A DNA stretch of 9,807 nt, taken from contig JAOUFA010000111.1 of the NCBI GenBank assembly GCA_029858545.1, positions 1 through 9,807 on the forward strand, read 5' to 3'. A program made the position numbers and the translations under genes. Positions within the stretch are counted from its first letter, which is position 1. Every line of letters begins with the position of its first letter. The notes beneath the pieces were generated by a model. The model worked only from the letters and a program-made list of their open reading frames with translations. It searched no databases and was not told the origin of the DNA. Shown piece after piece: positions 6,987 to 9,807 of the stretch. This stretch comes from Betaproteobacteria bacterium (GTDB lineage Bacteria > Pseudomonadota > Gammaproteobacteria > Burkholderiales > SG8-39).

Positions 6987-7468
6987 CGCGAGGCCCCCTG
7001 GCGCGCCACGAGCGCGGTCTGCACCGCGTCGACAATCGCCTGGTAGCCGGTGCAGCGGCACAGGTTGCCGGAGAGGTGTTCGCGGATTTCCTCGCGCGAG
7101 GGATGGCGTTTGGAATGCATCAGATCTTGCGCCGCAAGCAGCATTCCCGGAGTGCAGAACCCGCATTGCAGCGCGTTACGCTCGTGAAAGGCCTTCTGCA
7201 GCAGCGCGAGTTCGCCCGAGTCCGAGAGTCCCTCGATGGTATCGACGCGCCGGCCGTTCGCCTGCACCGCGAGCGTGAGGCAGCCGCGCACGATCTTGCC
7301 GTCCAGGCGCAGCGTGCAGGCGCCGCACACGCCGTGCTCGCAGCCCAGGTGCGCACCGGTAAGTCCCATCTCCTCGCGCAGGAAATCGACCAGGTGCTGG
7401 CGCGCCGGGATGCGGCGCGTGACCTGGGCGCCGTTGAGGGTCAGCGTGGTCTCGATCAGATGTTCCAT
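6983..7468 (-). CDS. 2Fe-2S (small) subunit of the molybdenum hydroxylase, CoxS-like
   Basis: This 161-residue electron-transfer subunit has the two expected clusters. The plant-ferredoxin-type cluster uses C43, C48, C51 and C63 (CEHGVCGAC, then GC). The C-terminal helical-domain cluster uses C102, C105, C137 and C139 (CGFC and CRC). It passes electrons from the Mo site to the FAD subunit. I chose ATG 7468 because GAGG lies 7 nt upstream. The ATG at 7474 would add two residues but leaves that site only 1 nt away. The gene begins shortly after the FAD subunit's stop (7478-7480) and overlaps the large subunit by 4 nt, as in coxMSL-type operons. It lacks a Tat signal, so the enzyme is cytoplasmic. 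Confidence 0.96.
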   Translation of the reverse strand: MEHLIETTLTLNGAQVTRRIPARQHLVDFLREEMGLTGAHLGCEHGVCGACTLRLDGKIVRGCLTLAVQANGRRVDTIEGLSDSGELALLQKAFHERNALQCGFCTPGMLLAAQDLMHSKRHPSREEIREHLSGNLCRCTGYQAIVDAVQTALVARQGASR

Positions 7469-7477
7469 GGTCATGCC

Positions 7478-8332
7478 TCAGGCAGCGAGGGCGCGCAGTG
7501 CGCGCCCGGTGAGCACGCGCGCGAGGTGCAGTTTCGCCTCGCGCGAGGTGGTGAGGTCGGCGGGCGGATCGAGGTCGTCGCCGAGCGCCGCCTGCGCCGA
7601 CTCGATCGATGCGCTGCCGAAGGGTTTGCCCTCGAGCGCCGCCATTGCCTTGCGCGCGAGCAGCGGCCGGTCACCCGCGCCGAGGAAGGCGAGGCGTACG
7701 TCGCCGTAGCGGCCGCCGTCGACGCGGCCGTGCGCGGCGAGGCCGACGATCGCGTAATCGCCCTGGCGGCGTGCGAGTTCGGCGAAGGCCGAGCGGTAGC
7801 CGGGCGAAAGCACGGGAAATTCTCCCGCGACGAGCAGTTCGCCGGGTTCGAGCGCGGTCTGGTAGAGGCCGCGAAAGAAATCGCCCGCCGCGACGCGGCG
7901 CTCGCCACGGCGGCCGGCGATGACGAAATTCGCGCCGAGCGCGAGCGCGCAGGCGGGATGCTCGGCCGCCGGGTCAGCGAGCGCGACGCTGCCGCCAAAC
8001 GTGCCGACGTTGCGGATCGCGACATGCGCGATATGCGGCACGGCTTGCGCGAGCAGCGGCAGGTGGCGCGCGACGTCCGGTGATTGCTCGATCTCGCGAT
8101 GCGTCGCCAGGGCGCCGATGCGCAGCAACGGGCCTTCGACGCGCAGACCCGACATCCCGGGCAGGCCGGCGATGTCGATCAGGATCTCGGGCGCGGAGAG
8201 GCGCAGGTTGAGCGAGGCGAGCAGACTCTGGCCGCCGGCGAGAACGCGCGCGCCAGCGCCGTGTCGTTCGAGCAGGTCGAAGACTTCCGGCAGGGATTGC
8301 GGTTTTGTGTAAGCGAACGAAGGGGCTTTCAC
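7478..8332 (-). CDS. FAD-binding (medium) subunit of the molybdenum hydroxylase, CoxM-like
   Basis: This 284-residue subunit holds the FAD through which electrons leave the complex. Both family FAD motifs are present: AGGQSL at 32-37 and VGTFGGS at 109-115, followed by ADPAAEHP. The C-terminal domain (about 170-280) matches the CO dehydrogenase flavoprotein C-terminal fold. The length is normal. I set the start at GTG 8332, because GGGAG stands 8 nt upstream and the product then begins KAPSFAY, as is usual for the family. ATG 8347 would add five residues (MGEVA) and has no ribosome site. It is the first gene of the operon, in the M-S-L order known from cox operons, and lies divergent to the copper chaperone gene. 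No regulator gene adjoins it in the window. Confidence 0.95.
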   Translation of the reverse strand: MKAPSFAYTKPQSLPEVFDLLERHGAGARVLAGGQSLLASLNLRLSAPEILIDIAGLPGMSGLRVEGPLLRIGALATHREIEQSPDVARHLPLLAQAVPHIAHVAIRNVGTFGGSVALADPAAEHPACALALGANFVIAGRRGERRVAAGDFFRGLYQTALEPGELLVAGEFPVLSPGYRSAFAELARRQGDYAIVGLAAHGRVDGGRYGDVRLAFLGAGDRPLLARKAMAALEGKPFGSASIESAQAALGDDLDPPADLTTSREAKLHLARVLTGRALRALAA

Positions 8333-8334
8333 GG

Positions 8335-8345
8335 CCACTTCTCCC
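8335..8345 (-). promoter_or_regulatory. Shine-Dalgarno site deciding the CoxM-like start
   Basis: On the - strand GGGAGAAG precedes the GTG at 8332 with about 8 nt between GGAG and the start codon. The purine run lies inside the codons that an ATG 8347 start would use, and CCCTCCCGCGTCC upstream of that ATG has no anti-SD complementarity. Confidence 0.5.
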
Positions 8346-8362
8346 ATGGACGCGGGAGGGCC

Positions 8363-8391
8363 AAGCTAACACGCGCGCGGCGGTTTGTCAG
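8363..8391 (-). promoter_or_regulatory. Candidate promoter of the molybdenum hydroxylase operon
   Basis: On the - strand CTGACA (8391-8386; 5/6 to the -35 consensus) is followed after 17 nt by TAGCTT (8368-8363; 3/6 to the -10 consensus). The start would be near 8356, giving a 5' leader of about 24 nt to GTG 8332. The spacing is ideal but the -10 is poor, so an activator may be needed or the match may be chance. Confidence 0.3.
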
Positions 8392-8509
8392 CATACCCCG
8401 GGCAGAAACCAGGCGCGTGTTTCGCAGGCATCGCGCGGCGGCCGAACTGGTAAGCTCGCGGCAGCGGACCGATCCGGTTCGTTCTTCGGGTGCGCGAGAG
8501 GTCGACGCA

Positions 8510-9010
8510 ATGCGAGACGCAAGAAACTGGTTGGCGGGTCTGCTGTGTCTTGCCAGCGTTCCCGCGTTCGCGCAAGTCGCGATCGAATCGCCCTGGGCGC
8601 GTGCCACGCCGCCGGGGGTGAAGATTGCCGGCGGTTTCATGCTGATCGTCAATCGCGGCGCGCAGCCCGACCGGCTGATCGGCGTGTCCTCGCCGGCAGC
8701 GGCGCGCGTCGAGACTCATGTGCACGAGCGCGAGGGCGATCTGATGAGAATGCGCGAGGTCGCAGGGCTCGATGTGCCCGCCACCGGCCACCTGGAGCTG
8801 AAACCGGGCGGCGCGCACCTGATGTTCATGAACATCAGGCAACCGTTCCGGGAAGGCGACACGATTTCGGCGACACTCAGGTTCGAGCGCGCGGGCGAAT
8901 TGCGCGTCAAGTTTCGCGTCGGCGGCATGGCGGCCATGTCGGGTGACGGAAGAACCGGTGGCGGGCCGGAACACCGAAATATGGGTGGCATGCCGGGTCA
9001 GGGAAGATAG
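8510..9010 (+). CDS. Periplasmic copper chaperone, PCuAC family
   Basis: This 166-residue secreted protein is predicted to bind Cu(I) and deliver it to the CuA site of cytochrome c oxidase or to a related partner. A signal peptide covers residues 1-21: basic MRDAR, a hydrophobic core, then PAFA before Gln22. The family copper motif is complete: H70, ten residues, M81, twenty-one residues, H103-L-M105. The C-terminal tail (about 139-166) adds several Met residues and His155 and is Gly-rich. It may form a second, flexible metal site as in other PCuAC proteins. ATG 8510 has GAGAGG 8 nt upstream; the long open frame to its left is a shadow of the divergent operon. The usual partners (Sco, CtaG) are not in the window. 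The thiolase gene follows 23 nt later and may be co-transcribed. Confidence 0.93.
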   Translation: MRDARNWLAGLLCLASVPAFAQVAIESPWARATPPGVKIAGGFMLIVNRGAQPDRLIGVSSPAAARVETHVHEREGDLMRMREVAGLDVPATGHLELKPGGAHLMFMNIRQPFREGDTISATLRFERAGELRVKFRVGGMAAMSGDGRTGGGPEHRNMGGMPGQGR

Positions 9011-9033
9011 CGGTCCGAACTGGAGAGTCTGCC

Positions 9034-9807
9034 GTGTCGCAAGCCGTCATCGCCGGGATCGGCATGATCCCCTTCGCCAAGCCGGGGAAAAGCGAACCCT
9101 ACCCGGTGATGGGCGCGCACGCCGCCCGGCTCGCGCTCGAAGACGCGCGCGTCGACTACGCGCTGGTCGAGCAGGCCTGCGTCGGCTATGTGTACGGCGA
9201 CTCGACCTGCGGCCAGGCAGCGCTTTACCCGGTCGGGCTCACCGGGATACCGGTGATCAACGTCAACAACAACTGTTCGACCGGTTCGACCGCGCTATAC
9301 CTGGCGCGCCAGGCGGTCGAGTCGGGCGCGGTGGAATGCGCGCTCGCGCTCGGCTTCGAGCAGATGATCCCCGGTGTGCTGCAACGCCAGTATGAGGACC
9401 GGCCGATGCCGCTCGAGGCCTTCTTCGCCGCGGCGCGCGAGATGGAAGGTTTCGACGAGAGAAGAGGCATGGCGCCGCAGATCTTCGGTGCCGCAGCGCG
9501 CGACTATCGTCGGCGCTTCGGCCTCGACGAGCGCCGGCTCGCAGCCCTCTCGGTCAAGTCGCGCCGGCACGCGGCGAGGAATCCGTTTGCGCTGTTCAAG
9601 GACCCGGTGACCGAGGACGAAGTGCTCGCCTCGCCGATGATGGCCGACCCCCTGACGCGGCTGCAGTGCTGTCCGCCGACCTGCGGCGCGGCGGCGGCGC
9701 TCGTGGTGTCGGAGTCCTTCGCGACGCGTCATCGCATCGACGCGCGCGTGCGCATCGCCGCGCAGGCGATGACGAGCGACCGTGCAGGATCGTTTCACGA
9801 GCACGAT
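9034..9807 (+). CDS. SCP2-type thiolase / lipid-transfer protein (3' end outside window)
   Basis: An open frame from GTG 9034 to the window edge gives 258 residues of a protein usually about 390 long. GGAG lies 8 nt upstream of the start. The N-terminus (AVIAGIGMIPF) is typical of the SCP2/lipid-transfer thiolase branch. The nucleophile is Cys81 in NNNCSTGS, and the segment LQCCPPTCGAAAALV (214-228) is also characteristic. Family members cleave or handle beta-ketoacyl-CoA thioesters, including sterol side chains. Some are retro-aldolases that need a DUF35/OB-fold partner. The His and Cys motifs of the C-terminal half lie beyond the window, so catalytic competence cannot be checked here. It may be co-transcribed with the copper chaperone, though the two have no obvious functional link. 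Confidence 0.92.
   Translation, partial: MSQAVIAGIGMIPFAKPGKSEPYPVMGAHAARLALEDARVDYALVEQACVGYVYGDSTCGQAALYPVGLTGIPVINVNNNCSTGSTALYLARQAVESGAVECALALGFEQMIPGVLQRQYEDRPMPLEAFFAAAREMEGFDERRGMAPQIFGAAARDYRRRFGLDERRLAALSVKSRRHAARNPFALFKDPVTEDEVLASPMMADPLTRLQCCPPTCGAAAALVVSESFATRHRIDARVRIAAQAMTSDRAGSFHEHD

Noticed and set aside
6987..7166. Start of the Mo-binding subunit at 7166
   Set aside because: The 60 extra residues mirror the iron-sulfur gene in another frame; ATG 6986 has a strong ribosome site and gives the normal family N-terminus.
3181..8083. Long + strand open frames antisense to the hydroxylase operon (3181-4824, 4641-7046, 6845-8083)
   Set aside because: They lie opposite genes with complete family motifs, are rich in Arg, Ala, Gly, Asp and Val with no recognisable domain, and lack ribosome sites. 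In GC-rich coding DNA the complementary frame often stays open; these are shadows.
4596..8332. Annotation of the operon as an aerobic CO dehydrogenase (coxMSL)
   Set aside because: The subunit order fits, but the large subunit lacks the AYxCSFR loop with its copper-binding cysteine, so CO oxidation is not supported.
8467..8477. Inverted repeat ACCG-ATC-CGGT upstream of the copper chaperone as a regulator site
   Set aside because: Four-base arms are expected by chance in DNA of this composition, and it does not resemble the CueR-type dyad I know.
8084..8509. N-terminal extension of the copper chaperone frame to 8084
   Set aside because: It would bury the signal peptide in the middle of the protein and overlaps the FAD subunit gene; the ATG at 8510 has a good ribosome site.
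1..9807. CRISPR arrays, tRNA genes, insertion sequences, prophage or defence genes
   Set aside because: No regularly spaced repeats, no cloverleaf-like sequence, and no transposase or integrase motifs were seen on either strand.

Overview
This is a GC-rich chromosomal window, most likely from a beta- or gammaproteobacterium. That placement is an inference from the high GC content, the dense and partly overlapping genes, a PCuAC-type copper chaperone, a TlpA-type thioredoxin and an SCP2-type thiolase. No rRNA or tRNA gene is present to settle it. I saw no mobile element, CRISPR array or tRNA.

Layout. (1) Positions 2-2547 on the + strand hold the C-terminal end of a small membrane protein, a GNAT acetyltransferase, a HAD-family phosphatase that overlaps it by 8 nt, and a membrane-anchored TlpA-like thioredoxin whose membrane part resembles a cut-down Lgt. 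(2) A small unrecognised lipoprotein (2558-3214, - strand) converges on the thioredoxin gene with only 10 nt between the stop codons. (3) Positions 3385-8332 on the - strand form a tight four-gene operon. In transcription order it encodes a CoxM-like FAD subunit, a CoxS-like 2Fe-2S subunit, a CoxL-like molybdopterin subunit and a flavin monooxygenase of the dihydroxypyridine-hydroxylase type. The last two junctions are ATGA stop/start overlaps. (4) From about 8350 the + strand holds a periplasmic copper chaperone (PCuAC) and, 23 nt later, an SCP2-type thiolase that runs off the window.

The operon is the main feature. The three xanthine-dehydrogenase-family subunits should form a molybdenum hydroxylase that inserts water-derived oxygen into an aromatic or N-heterocyclic carbon. 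The translationally coupled FAD monooxygenase would then act on the hydroxylated product with O2 and NAD(P)H. The large subunit lacks both the AYxCSFR loop of true CO dehydrogenase and the AYRGAGR loop of form II CoxL; it has QYRAVGHP there. CO oxidation is therefore unlikely, and a pyridine or other N-heterocycle catabolic step is the better guess. The substrate cannot be read from the sequence.

TlpA-type thioredoxins and PCuAC proteins both take part in assembling the CuA centre of cytochrome oxidase in other bacteria. Here they lie about 6 kb apart in separate transcription units, so any link between them is only suggestive.
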